Source: Fidelibacterota bacterium (GTDB lineage Bacteria; Fidelibacterota; Fidelibacteria; Fidelibacterales; Fidelibacteraceae). Taken from it: a stretch of 41,920 nucleotides of DNA. A model generated the notes under the pieces. The model ran no database searches and was not told the DNA's origin. It worked only from the letters and a program-made list of their open reading frames with translations. Shown piece by piece: positions 17,296-25,852 of the stretch; the stretch's first letter is position 1, and each line of letters begins with the position of its first letter. Both the position numbers and the translations under genes were made by a program. The stretch spans positions 21,792 through 63,711 of the forward strand of contig JAOZRH010000002.1 in assembly GCA_029931905.1 (NCBI GenBank). The letters are read 5' to 3'.

Positions 17296-18570
17296 TTACG
17301 TTGATTCAATTACAATACTATCTAAACAAATATCAGCTTGATAATTTGTTGGAGTTGTAAATAAGAATCGAATTGCTTTTGGTTCAAAAATTGTCAAATC
17401 AATTATTCCACTATCGAAAAAAGGATCTGAAGATGCTGTTTGTTGCTGACCAATCCAACTTTGTACTGTATTCCAAACATTGCTACCATCTTGAGCTTGA
17501 AGAATTAAGTTTCCCATATTAGTACCAAACATATGATAAAAAAATCTAATTGAAGTTGCATCACGAAAATTAGTTGTAGTAACTGTCGCATCTTTATCTG
17601 CAGCACCAAAATTTGGGCTACTACGTTCAGTAAACATAAAATAACTATCATAAGGAGCACTAGGTCCAGTTGATCCAGATGGTGTAGTTGTATTACTATC
17701 TTGAAAAAGTCCGTCAACAGAATTAACTCCAGTATCTATCCAAATATCCCAATCAGGTCCCCATAATGCAGCACCATTAGTATTACCATTTGCATGATTA
17801 AAATTTGTTATAAAAGTTCCAGCTGGACCAGCTCCAATTATTTCACCAGTTGAAACTTTAATTTCTGCTCCAAAATGATTTGACATTCCTCGACTTAATG
17901 TTATTATATATGGAGATTGTAATGTAGATGTTGTATCAAAAATTACTTCTAATTCAGTAAAACTTATTATATTAATTGATGTTACTGTTATCTGTGGTCC
18001 CATATCAATAGATAAATCAGTATCAAAATTACCTCCTGTTAAAATTAAAGTAAGATCAGAACCACCTAATGGAAAAACCATATCTGATTGTTCATCAAGA
18101 TATGGTTGTATTTGTCCACCAACGGATGTTACTTGAGAATTAACTTGCCAACCAGTACTATTTGAGAAAAAAGTAACATTATCATTAGTAGCTGGATAAG
18201 TAATAGATAATTTATTATTATTTATAAACGTTGATGAATCATGTGTCTGAATAGTTAATTCATTACCTGAAGTTGATACTATAAAATTAAATTTTTTATA
18301 TTTGAATGATTGTGGATTCGGAAGAATAAAAGTTATATCGTCAACAGTTACATCTATTGAAATGATACACGTATCATTTAAATATATTATATTAAAATAT
18401 GTAGTATCTGGAGAATGATTCCAATTAGCATTAAAAACTGGTAAATATGTCATATCACCGGGATTAGAAACTGGCATATTATTTGTTGCTTCATATAACT
18501 TATTATCCCAAATTCGTTTATCACCAGTTATAAAATTTTCTGTTTCGTCAAATAATCTATATGTAATCAT
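17296..18570 (-). CDS. Tail fibre-like protein with MAM/jelly-roll-like tip, cassette 1
   Basis: 424 residues, ATG with TAGGAAA upstream. The N-terminal about 147 residues (MITYRLFDETENFITGDKRI onward) are almost identical to the cassette 2 fibre; the rest is different. Residues about 160-235 look like an IPT/TIG-type beta domain, and about 260-424 resemble a MAM or LamG-like jelly roll (SYFMFTE, IRFFYHMFGTNMGNLILQ, WNTVQSWIGQQ). Such tips commonly bind surface polysaccharide or protein. The conserved N-terminus probably docks to the virion, with the unique tip giving binding specificity. Confidence 0.8.
   Translation of the reverse strand: MITYRLFDETENFITGDKRIWDNKLYEATNNMPVSNPGDMTYLPVFNANWNHSPDTTYFNIIYLNDTCIISIDVTVDDITFILPNPQSFKYKKFNFIVSTSGNELTIQTHDSSTFINNNKLSITYPATNDNVTFFSNSTGWQVNSQVTSVGGQIQPYLDEQSDMVFPLGGSDLTLILTGGNFDTDLSIDMGPQITVTSINIISFTELEVIFDTTSTLQSPYIITLSRGMSNHFGAEIKVSTGEIIGAGPAGTFITNFNHANGNTNGAALWGPDWDIWIDTGVNSVDGLFQDSNTTTPSGSTGPSAPYDSYFMFTERSSPNFGAADKDATVTTTNFRDATSIRFFYHMFGTNMGNLILQAQDGSNVWNTVQSWIGQQQTASSDPFFDSGIIDLTIFEPKAIRFLFTTPTNYQADICLDSIVIEST
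18137..18570 (-). repeat. Direct repeat B, copy 1 (fibre 5' end)
   Basis: 434 bp matching 20391-20824 with three mismatches seen (all near 18175-18220). It encodes the constant N-terminal part of the two cassette fibres. Similarity also continues for about 20 bp upstream of the start codon. Confidence 0.85.
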
Positions 18571-18615
18571 TTTTTTTCCTAAAAATATGAATTATTTACA
18601 TAAATCAAATATTTT

Positions 18616-18925
18616 TTATCCATCAATTTCAGCCATTATTACATCAAGACCCCAAGGTAATTCAGGAATATTTAATGTAGCTAATGGTAAAGAATCTATT
18701 TCTTCTTTCGTAGTTGATATATTAATTAAATATTTAGTTTGATAATATTGTTTCCATAAATTATCCGCCCAATTACAATTATCAATACATTTTTGATTTT
18801 GTAATTGAACTTTCATAATCATACAATATGAAAGTCCACCGTCACTTAGACGTTTCTTCTGAAAATCATTAACTAATTCCCAATTATCTTTAATTTTCTT
18901 GGCTTTGTATTCTTCGAATGTTAAA
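18616..18925 (-). repeat. Direct repeat A, copy 2 (chaperone 3' end)
   Basis: Second copy of the 310-bp block at 16693-17002, offset by 1923 bp, same orientation. Confidence 0.85.
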
Positions 18926-19197
18926 AAATCATTTTTTAACATTTCTTCAAAAGTAAATGGTATATTTTCTAATTTCTCAAATGACATTTGTGAAACATCA
19001 TCATTATTAAAAATTAAAGTTTTCCATGTTTGATAATATTGATCAACTATATTATACCATTCTTTAACAGATATAGCTCGTTTATTAAATTTTAAATATT
19101 CTTGTTCAAGAATAAATAATTGATCTAAACTATAACCATTATTATTTAAAAATAATTCTTTTTGATTATTTAATTCTTCAATTTGTAAAATAGTCAT
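18616..19197 (-). CDS. Putative fibre assembly chaperone, cassette 2
   Basis: 193 residues. The ATG at 19197 (MTILQIEELNNQ) is chosen because AGGAG lies about 10 bp upstream and it clears the fibre gene ending at 19208; a longer in-frame start at 19293 would run into that fibre. The N-terminal half differs from the cassette 1 paralogue, while the C-terminal about 103 residues are identical. As in cassette 1 it directly follows its fibre, which supports a matched fibre/chaperone pair. Confidence 0.72.
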   Translation of the reverse strand: MTILQIEELNNQKELFLNNNGYSLDQLFILEQEYLKFNKRAISVKEWYNIVDQYYQTWKTLIFNNDDVSQMSFEKLENIPFTFEEMLKNDFLTFEEYKAKKIKDNWELVNDFQKKRLSDGGLSYCMIMKVQLQNQKCIDNCNWADNLWKQYYQTKYLINISTTKEEIDSLPLATLNIPELPWGLDVIMAEIDG

Positions 19198-19207
19198 ATA
19201 TAATCTC

Positions 19208-20824
19208 CTATTTAAAATATCGTAACCAAGCAGTAACAACACATGGTCCGGATGTACTATTGGCTGATAATGTATGAAAATTAATATAATCACCAGATGA
19301 AATAGAAATTGTTGGAGAGATTGTATTTGCTATACCTTGTCCAGAAGTTAATTGTACTTGACATGCACTACCTTGTAGAACACCATTAACAACTAATTCA
19401 ACTGTTGCAGTCCCAGATCCAACTCTTAATGACATACCAACAACTTCACAACTATAACCAGATGGAACAAATATAGTTATTCCACCATCAGATGGTGTAT
19501 TCGCACCATTTCCAAAAGCCCATTCGTATGATCCAGCTCCAAGAGAATTGTTTTCTTCAGCCCAAATAGGAATCATATATTCAATAGTCTCTTCAAAATT
19601 AACATCTACAATTGATGAACCAGCATCTGTTGCTGTAATATCACCAGTAAAATTTATTGTTGAAAATGGTGAATTTGGAACGGATACATTAGAATCAGAA
19701 ATATTAATTGAAGTACCTGATCCATCTACTCCTTTCTCACAAAGTAATTCCCATCCAGTATTTGGTGATGATGGAGTACCTGGTGTTGTTACTGTACCAT
19801 TTGTAATACAAACAAATGAAGAACCCTGATATTGAACGGTTTGATTAATATCATAACTTCCTGCAGACCATGTTCCTTCCCATGTTAAATCACCATCATT
19901 ACCACTATCACCTTTAACGCCTTTTTCTCCTCTAAGACCTTTAGACATAAATACTGTTATTGAAGTTCCATTTGGAATTGTCATTAAAGTATCTGAACCA
20001 TCAGCTCGAACAACTTGTAATCTAATTTTATCATTTTTAGATATATTGATAGGAATAATTTGTGAACCTTGACTAATTCCATTACCACTCATACGATTAT
20101 ACATACTTAATTTAAAATCACTAACATCAATAAATCCACTTCCAGTATCAATTTGTAAAAAAGCATTTGATGTTGAACGTGAACTACCTGAAGATATATC
20201 CGTAGCACATGAAACAGAAAATATAAATAATCCATTTTCATCAAAAATAATTTCATTACTTGTAAGATGTGCTATATTACCCTGACTTTTAATAATTTTA
20301 TCAATATTAACATTTATTCGTGTATCAATAAATGTTTGTGAATTATTTGTAGTACAACTAAATAATAAAGGAAGTTTATCTATTACTTCAGAATTAACTT
20401 GCCAACCAGTACTATTTGAGAAAAAAGTAACATTGTCATTAGTAGCTGGATAAGTAACAGATAATTTACTATTATTTATAAACGTTGATGAATCATGTGT
20501 CTGAATAGTTAATTCATTACCTGAAGTTGATACTATAAAATTAAATTTTTTATATTTGAATGATTGTGGATTCGGAAGAATAAAAGTTATATCGTCAACA
20601 GTTACATCTATTGAAATGATACACGTATCATTTAAATATATTATATTAAAATATGTAGTATCTGGAGAATGATTCCAATTAGCATTAAAAACTGGTAAAT
20701 ATGTCATATCACCGGGATTAGAAACTGGCATATTATTTGTTGCTTCATATAACTTATTATCCCAAATTCGTTTATCACCAGTTATAAAATTTTCTGTTTC
20801 GTCAAATAATCTATATGTAATCAT
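19208..20824 (-). CDS. Tail fibre-like protein with collagen-like and carbohydrate-binding-like modules, cassette 2
   Basis: 538 residues, ATG with TAGGAAG upstream. The N-terminal about 147 residues are shared with the cassette 1 fibre. A C1q/TNF-like beta region (about 150-290) is followed by a short collagen-like Gly-X-Y stretch (LRGEKGVKGDSGNDGD), then a CBM5/12-like module (WEGTWSAGSYDINQTVQYQG to WELLCEKG). It ends in a beta-rich tip of about 115 residues (from EETIEYMIPIWAEENNS to AWLRYFK). Likely a trimeric adhesin. The unique tip paired with its own chaperone indicates an alternative receptor specificity. Confidence 0.82.
   Translation of the reverse strand: MITYRLFDETENFITGDKRIWDNKLYEATNNMPVSNPGDMTYLPVFNANWNHSPDTTYFNIIYLNDTCIISIDVTVDDITFILPNPQSFKYKKFNFIVSTSGNELTIQTHDSSTFINNSKLSVTYPATNDNVTFFSNSTGWQVNSEVIDKLPLLFSCTTNNSQTFIDTRINVNIDKIIKSQGNIAHLTSNEIIFDENGLFIFSVSCATDISSGSSRSTSNAFLQIDTGSGFIDVSDFKLSMYNRMSGNGISQGSQIIPINISKNDKIRLQVVRADGSDTLMTIPNGTSITVFMSKGLRGEKGVKGDSGNDGDLTWEGTWSAGSYDINQTVQYQGSSFVCITNGTVTTPGTPSSPNTGWELLCEKGVDGSGTSINISDSNVSVPNSPFSTINFTGDITATDAGSSIVDVNFEETIEYMIPIWAEENNSLGAGSYEWAFGNGANTPSDGGITIFVPSGYSCEVVGMSLRVGSGTATVELVVNGVLQGSACQVQLTSGQGIANTISPTISISSGDYINFHTLSANSTSGPCVVTAWLRYFK
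20391..20824 (-). repeat. Direct repeat B, copy 2 (fibre 5' end)
   Basis: Second copy of the 434-bp block at 18137-18570, offset by 2254 bp, same orientation, three mismatches. Confidence 0.85.
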
Positions 20825-20866
20825 TTTTTCTTCCTAAAAATAGTTAAAATTTTTAAAAAATAAAAA

Positions 20867-20906
20867 AATCTTCAGTTCATAGTTATAAAATTATAAACTG
20901 AAGATT
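20867..20906 (-). terminator. Hairpin terminator after the 20993-22369 gene
   Basis: Arms AATCTTCAGTT (20867-20877) and AACTGAAGATT (20896-20906) are exact complements. On the minus strand the hairpin is followed by a T-run (complement of the A-run at 20862-20868), as in a rho-independent terminator. It is the last of four hairpins in this intergenic region. Confidence 0.7.
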
Positions 20907-20910
20907 AATT

Positions 20911-20993
20911 AGTACGTTTTAATATAACGTACTTATAGTTAGTGTTTTTTAATAATAAACACGGATAGTTAGTACGTTTTAATATAACGTACT
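20911..20993. repeat. Cluster of three further hairpins, two of them identical
   Basis: AGTACGTT...AACGTACT occurs at 20911-20933 and again, identical over 23 bp, at 20971-20993, 60 bp apart. Between them GTGTTT...AAACAC (20942-20962) forms another hairpin. A TAGTTAGT element precedes two of the stems. The last palindrome touches the stop codon of the next gene. Possible tandem terminators, protein-binding sites or recombination sites. Confidence 0.65.
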
Positions 20994-22369
20994 TAAACTG
21001 TTGAATGGAGTATAGGATACGCTTTAGCGCCATTATTCCTTATTTTCCATTGTATTTCTTCTGAAAAATCACACATATAACCATCATCGGAACTATAAAA
21101 AAATCGTATATTTCTTATAGTTTTATCATTTAAATTATATGAACAACTTCCTTTTTGGCCAACCAATAAAGCATTTTTATTTAATAAAACAGATTGATTT
21201 GATTCGGCTGAATTAATATTTGTCATAGCTGAAGATGGTATTTTATAAACTTTCGGTTTATCATCTGAATTATAAAATAAACCATAAAACGTTATATTAT
21301 CAGCAGATATATAATTAATTCGAAATTCATCCATACCTACTGGTTTAACAATTATAATAATTTCACCAGAACTATTTTCAAATGAATATGTTTTAATATA
21401 TGAATAAGAATTTAAATAATTACTATCCGACATATTTTGAACAGAAACAAATGACCAATTAGCTAAGTTATCTATATAATAAAATGCATTTGAACCTGTA
21501 ATTGGATAAAACTCTTCATCAACACTAATATTACTAACAGAATCAGTAGTTGGATTATATTTTTGTTTCATATTTGGTGTACTTGTAAAACGAATTATAT
21601 TAGGACAATTTTGTGTTCTATATAATTTATACATATTATTAACATTAGAAGTAAAATGTATAGCTCCAGAAACATTAACTGAAGGTATAACACCAGTAAC
21701 ACGAGTTAATACATCAGTAGAAAAAGTATCTATATTATCCCAATTTGATTGTAGTCCACAACCACTTTTATAATAGTTTGAATATTTTCCAGTCGATCCT
21801 TTACAAATACCTAAAGATTGATTTCTTCCATGCATTTTATGTATTCGATATGATTCATCTTTAATTAAACCATAAATACGAACATAAACAGAATTAATGG
21901 AAGTATTAGTATTATACCAATTTACAAAGTTTGTTATGTCTGAAAATTGTAAAGCCTTCCATTCATTTGAATCATTAGTAATATCAAAAAGAAAATTAGT
22001 ATATGAATCAAAATTATCACATAATCTTGCACAATGATATTTAAATACAATTTCATTTAATATATTATTAGAAATTGGATGATAATTAGTACTAAAAGAT
22101 TCAAAATCATGTCTTTTAACGGCAAAATTGGGTAATTCGAACCACCATTCAGGTTTTAAATCAGGACTATTTGTTAAATCATTTTCAACAGGAGTTGGTA
22201 TATCAATTAAAGTAATATCTTTTAATGTTTGATAATATTTACTTTGCCAATATCGAATTTCACCTTTAAGTATTGGAACTTCCATTTCATCATAAAATCT
22301 AAAATTTCGATCAAATGTTGCTCCAGTAAGATTGTTATTTACAATCTGATGGTTTCTAATTTGTGCCAT
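20993..22369 (-). CDS. Fibre-like structural protein related to the 32461 gene
   Basis: 458 residues, ATG with AAGGAAT upstream. Residues about 24-75 (FRFYDEMEVPILKGEIRYWQ, then SKYYQTLKD and NSPDLKPEWW) resemble the N-terminal module of the two cassette fibres. The remaining part aligns in pattern with the gene at 32461-34002: VRIYGLIKDES, a KMHG motif matching KMYG, then IIVKPVGMDEF matching VVVKPMGIDQV. It therefore combines modules of two other fibre types. Contains one copy of the 13-bp motif at 22116-22128 (encoding FAVK). Confidence 0.75.
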   Translation of the reverse strand: MAQIRNHQIVNNNLTGATFDRNFRFYDEMEVPILKGEIRYWQSKYYQTLKDITLIDIPTPVENDLTNSPDLKPEWWFELPNFAVKRHDFESFSTNYHPISNNILNEIVFKYHCARLCDNFDSYTNFLFDITNDSNEWKALQFSDITNFVNWYNTNTSINSVYVRIYGLIKDESYRIHKMHGRNQSLGICKGSTGKYSNYYKSGCGLQSNWDNIDTFSTDVLTRVTGVIPSVNVSGAIHFTSNVNNMYKLYRTQNCPNIIRFTSTPNMKQKYNPTTDSVSNISVDEEFYPITGSNAFYYIDNLANWSFVSVQNMSDSNYLNSYSYIKTYSFENSSGEIIIIVKPVGMDEFRINYISADNITFYGLFYNSDDKPKVYKIPSSAMTNINSAESNQSVLLNKNALLVGQKGSCSYNLNDKTIRNIRFFYSSDDGYMCDFSEEIQWKIRNNGAKAYPILHSTV

Positions 22370-22389
22370 TATATATTCCTTGATTTTTT

Positions 22390-22421
22390 AGTTGACAGTT
22401 AACAAATATTAACTGTCAACT
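22390..22421. repeat. Intergenic inverted repeat
   Basis: Arms AGTTGACAGTTAA (22390-22402) and TTAACTGTCAACT (22409-22421) are exact complements with a 6-bp loop, between two minus-strand fibre genes. No T-run follows on the minus strand, so it is not a classical terminator for the gene it follows; it may stabilise mRNA ends or slow transcription. Confidence 0.6.
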
Positions 22422-22429
22422 TTTCTATT

Positions 22430-24274
22430 TTATGCATCTATATAATCATATGTAACAACATCTCCAGCTACGATTACTTGTGCAGCAGTAAAAGTTATTA
22501 ATCCAGTTGAAGCTGTAGTTATAACATATTCAGTAGTAGGTAAAACTCTATTACCATTTAAATATACTTTTAATTGAGAAACACCAGTTGTTGGAGCAAC
22601 ACTACAAATAGCAGTCTGATTTGTAATATTCAATGTAGTTGAAGAATTAATAGTTTCTGTTGGTGTTGTATCAATTTGTGCTTTTAATTGAATTAATGCA
22701 TTAATTATAGCATCATCAGTAAAATCAGCTCTAAACTGATCAATTGCTCCACCTGAAATTGTAGTATTACCATTACCATAATCTATAGTTGGAGTCATTG
22801 AAAATGGTATAGCAGTTGTTACAGCACCATCACTAATTTCTGTATCATAAAATGTAAGATTGTTAGCGGTTATACCAAATTCAGTATTTGTATGACTAAA
22901 TGTTCTAGCACCAGTAACAGCACTTACAAGTTCAAGACCAGTTGCAGATACTTCTAAGGATGTACCATTAGTAGTTCCGATATTAACTTGCATATCATCT
23001 GCATTAACAAGAAGTGAAAGATCAGCAGCAACGACATCAAAATCATTAGAATTACGTACTAAACCATCACCTGCTGAAATAGCAGATTGTCCAGCAGTTT
23101 GTTCTAAAATTAAATCATTAGTACCAATAACATCTGAAGATGAATTATTTGTAACTGTAAATTCACAATCTGAATTTAAAGTACCTTCTTTACTAAAAAA
23201 TGTAAAATTAGCTGCAGTATATCCAAGTGACCAATCATTTGCTCTCGCCCATGCACCAGCAGTATCTACAACATAAACACCATCTTCAGAAGAAGTAGTT
23301 TGATTAAAAACACCTACACGATCACCTGTAGCTAATACAACACCATCAATAGTTTGACCATTACTAAGTGTTACATTACCAGTAACATTTGTACCATCAA
23401 CAATAGCACGAACAGGAGATTTCCATTGACGTCCATTAATAAGATTATCAACATATCTTTTTGTTATAAGTGAATCATCAACAAAATTTGTAGAATAATC
23501 ATAATCATATTTAACGCCTTCCCAAGTTGTCTGTGTTCCTCCACCACCAAGTTCAGCTCCAAATATGGTTTCAGTAGCATCAGAACGTAAAAATTGAGAA
23601 TTACCAGTTGATATATTAAAACCTTGTAAATATGCGTAACCGTTACTGGCATCAACACCAACCATAGCTCCAGGTGAACCAGATCCAGTATATCTTAATT
23701 CAAGTTTATCATTATCAGTATCTAAACTTGTAACACCACCAATACCTGAAGTTGTAGTTCTTTGTAACTCAAAATCAAAAGAAGCAGCATCAACAATAGT
23801 ATTTTTAATTAATGTTCCACCTAATTCTATAACACCACTATTTTCAGTTAACCCATTATCAGCAGTTACTGAACCAGAACCACCTGATTGATAAATTGTT
23901 AAATTATTTGTTGCAACTATAGCATTACCAGTATTATTAGCAATTGTCCATTGTTGATTTTCATGTGTATTACCTTCTTCAACACTAAAAACTGTAGCGG
24001 CAACATCATCACCAACTTCGAAATCATAAACTCGTGTCCAAGCACCACCAGTATCTACCAAATAAATACCATTTTGTGAAGTCGTAGTTTGTGCAAACAA
24101 AGCAACACGATCTCCAGTGGAAACTGCTAAACCATCAACAGTAGCTCCATTTGATAAACCAATATTTAATACTGTTTCTAAAAGTCTAACTGGATGTTTC
24201 CAACGTTGATCCATAAAACGATCATTACTAATTGATTTGTTAAGTATTTGTGTATTGCCGCGAATCAATGACAT
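22430..24274 (-). CDS. Tail fibre-like protein with duplicated phage fibre module
   Basis: 614 residues, ATG with AGGAGAATT upstream. Two copies of the common VDGL-GDRV-NGIY module are visible: residues about 22-130 (WKHPVRLLE, VDGLAVSTGDRVALF, NGIYLVDTGGAWTR) and about 285-395 (WKSPVRAIVDG, IDGVVLATGDRVGVF, DGVYVVDTAGAWAR). The N-terminus (MSLIRGNTQILNKSI) is typical of phage fibre proteins that start with a short anchoring helix. The last about 70 residues form the C-terminal cap module (LKVYLNGNRVLPTTEYVIT to VVTYDYIDA). Probably a trimeric adhesin; ligand unknown. Confidence 0.82.
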   Translation of the reverse strand: MSLIRGNTQILNKSISNDRFMDQRWKHPVRLLETVLNIGLSNGATVDGLAVSTGDRVALFAQTTTSQNGIYLVDTGGAWTRVYDFEVGDDVAATVFSVEEGNTHENQQWTIANNTGNAIVATNNLTIYQSGGSGSVTADNGLTENSGVIELGGTLIKNTIVDAASFDFELQRTTTSGIGGVTSLDTDNDKLELRYTGSGSPGAMVGVDASNGYAYLQGFNISTGNSQFLRSDATETIFGAELGGGGTQTTWEGVKYDYDYSTNFVDDSLITKRYVDNLINGRQWKSPVRAIVDGTNVTGNVTLSNGQTIDGVVLATGDRVGVFNQTTSSEDGVYVVDTAGAWARANDWSLGYTAANFTFFSKEGTLNSDCEFTVTNNSSSDVIGTNDLILEQTAGQSAISAGDGLVRNSNDFDVVAADLSLLVNADDMQVNIGTTNGTSLEVSATGLELVSAVTGARTFSHTNTEFGITANNLTFYDTEISDGAVTTAIPFSMTPTIDYGNGNTTISGGAIDQFRADFTDDAIINALIQLKAQIDTTPTETINSSTTLNITNQTAICSVAPTTGVSQLKVYLNGNRVLPTTEYVITTASTGLITFTAAQVIVAGDVVTYDYIDA

Positions 24275-24333
24275 TATAATTCTCCTAAAATAATATATAT
24301 AATATTAATAATTAAACTACTATTTGTTATATG

Positions 24334-24504
24334 TTAATTATTTATTTGTTCATCTTCAAAATTTTTTAAAGTTTTTAAGTTAATCAACATTTCAATTATT
24401 GGTTTTGAATATTGATATGGAACTGTTTGAAGAAAAGATATAGCTTTATTTGCAATATCTAAATCAATAATTAAAAATTTTTCTTTATTTGGAATTTCGG
24501 ACAT
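24334..24504 (-). CDS. Small hypothetical protein between fibre genes
   Basis: 56 residues. The ATG at 24504 (MSEIPNKEKF) is preferred because GAGGCG lies just upstream and it does not overlap the fibre ending at 24521; a longer in-frame start at 24555 would. Helical, with a LIIDLDIANKAISFL segment. Not recognised. It is one of several short proteins placed immediately after a fibre gene, so an assembly-factor role is possible. Confidence 0.6.
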   Translation of the reverse strand: MSEIPNKEKFLIIDLDIANKAISFLQTVPYQYSKPIIEMLINLKTLKNFEDEQINN

Positions 24505-24520
24505 ATTACGCCTCATTATA

Positions 24521-25774
24521 TTAATACTTATATTTAACTTGTACTTTATCACCAACTGTTAATAAAGCTATTTGTGAACTTGTAAAAATTATTCTATTAT
24601 TACCTACATCAACTGTATAATCTTCACTAGCACCTTCAAATAAAATCGAACCATTTAGATTTACACTATTATGATTATTAGTTGATGGTGTTTGTGTTAA
24701 TGTAATATAACCATTAGTTAGAATATCTGTATTTGTTAGTGTATATGTATCTATTTGTGGTGTATTACCAATAGCTCCAGTATTACTTGCATAAATAAGA
24801 CCAGTTGACGCATTAACAAATAAATTATAATAACTTGCAGGATGTACAGTTGTTGTTTGTAATGCATCTAAATGAAAACCGTCTTGATTTAAATGTCCAA
24901 CAACAACAGGAGAAGAATAAGAATTACCAACAAGAAAATTAATACTTTTATTAACATCAACAGTACCAATGACTAAATTTTGATCAGTCATTAATACACC
25001 ATTTCCTGCTAATTGTGATAACCAAAAATTATCAGAGTAAATACCCATATACATATTATCTTGATATGCGGTATTTGATTTATGTGCTTCAAAAACTGCC
25101 CCAGCACCATTACCAGTATTTATATTTTCTAATACAAATTGATTGTAGGCATTGTGATCTCGATCAATTTTGGTAGTTGTTACATTTCCATCTGATGGTT
25201 CTAATTCTGTTCCAGTTTTAGACCAATGTGAATTATTCTGGAGATTTATATCAACATAACTACGAGTTACTAATTCTGCTCCAGCATTTGACATTGGAGT
25301 ATCAGATCCATCTATTGATTCATTATCACTATCTATAATTAAATTAATATTTTTAATTGATTGTGTATTAATTGAAGTTGAAAAAGTTGGTACTGGTAAA
25401 GTACCATTAATTTCAGCCCAATTTAATTGATAAAACGGAGCAGATAGATCATCAATTGTATCATTATAATAAAAAACTAATAAAGGTGTAATCTGCTGTA
25501 ATTCCCAACGAGTACCACTCCAGATTAAACGGAATCCGTTGTCATTAGTATAATAAGGTTTTCCAGATAAAATGCCAGCATAAACATAAAAACCATTACA
25601 ATTTGAAGTTCCAGCATTGGTTACTAAAATACCATTATTAATTGTAAAATTGTCACCTTGTATATTATTTATTTCTTCATAAATTGTTCTGGTTTCATCA
25701 TTAAATAAATCATCTGATGTTACAGCATTCGGATCAGAATATGATCTATTTAAAAAATCTTTTTTTATTTTCAT
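24521..25774 (-). CDS. Tail fibre-like protein with SIDGSDTPM/ELVTR module
   Basis: 417 residues. The ATG at 25774 (MKIKKDF) is chosen because AGAGG lies 6 bp upstream; an in-frame TTG at 25780 is less likely. Residues about 40-130 include a NGFYVYAG-type beta module. A SIDGSDTPMSNAGAELVTRS segment near 160-180 is the same module that occurs five times in the gene at 28724-31987. A beta region with SHWSKTG follows. The C-terminal about 75 residues (YTLTNTDILTNGYITL to VQVKYKY) are the shared cap module. A structural adhesin is the best inference. Confidence 0.8.
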   Translation of the reverse strand: MKIKKDFLNRSYSDPNAVTSDDLFNDETRTIYEEINNIQGDNFTINNGILVTNAGTSNCNGFYVYAGILSGKPYYTNDNGFRLIWSGTRWELQQITPLLVFYYNDTIDDLSAPFYQLNWAEINGTLPVPTFSTSINTQSIKNINLIIDSDNESIDGSDTPMSNAGAELVTRSYVDINLQNNSHWSKTGTELEPSDGNVTTTKIDRDHNAYNQFVLENINTGNGAGAVFEAHKSNTAYQDNMYMGIYSDNFWLSQLAGNGVLMTDQNLVIGTVDVNKSINFLVGNSYSSPVVVGHLNQDGFHLDALQTTTVHPASYYNLFVNASTGLIYASNTGAIGNTPQIDTYTLTNTDILTNGYITLTQTPSTNNHNSVNLNGSILFEGASEDYTVDVGNNRIIFTSSQIALLTVGDKVQVKYKY

Positions 25775-25852
25775 TGACAACCTCTTTTTATCTATTACAC
25801 CTTAAACATATTTTTCCTCACTATGAATATTTTAACGGCAAGGTCATTATAA

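Noticed and set aside
19548..19829. Plus-strand ORF opposite the cassette 2 fibre tip
   Set aside because: Antisense of a collagen/CBM-like region; proline and serine content mirrors the minus-strand codons.
16693..20824. Invertible fibre-switching cassette with a site-specific invertase
   Set aside because: The repeats are in direct, not inverted, orientation and no recombinase gene is visible in the window.
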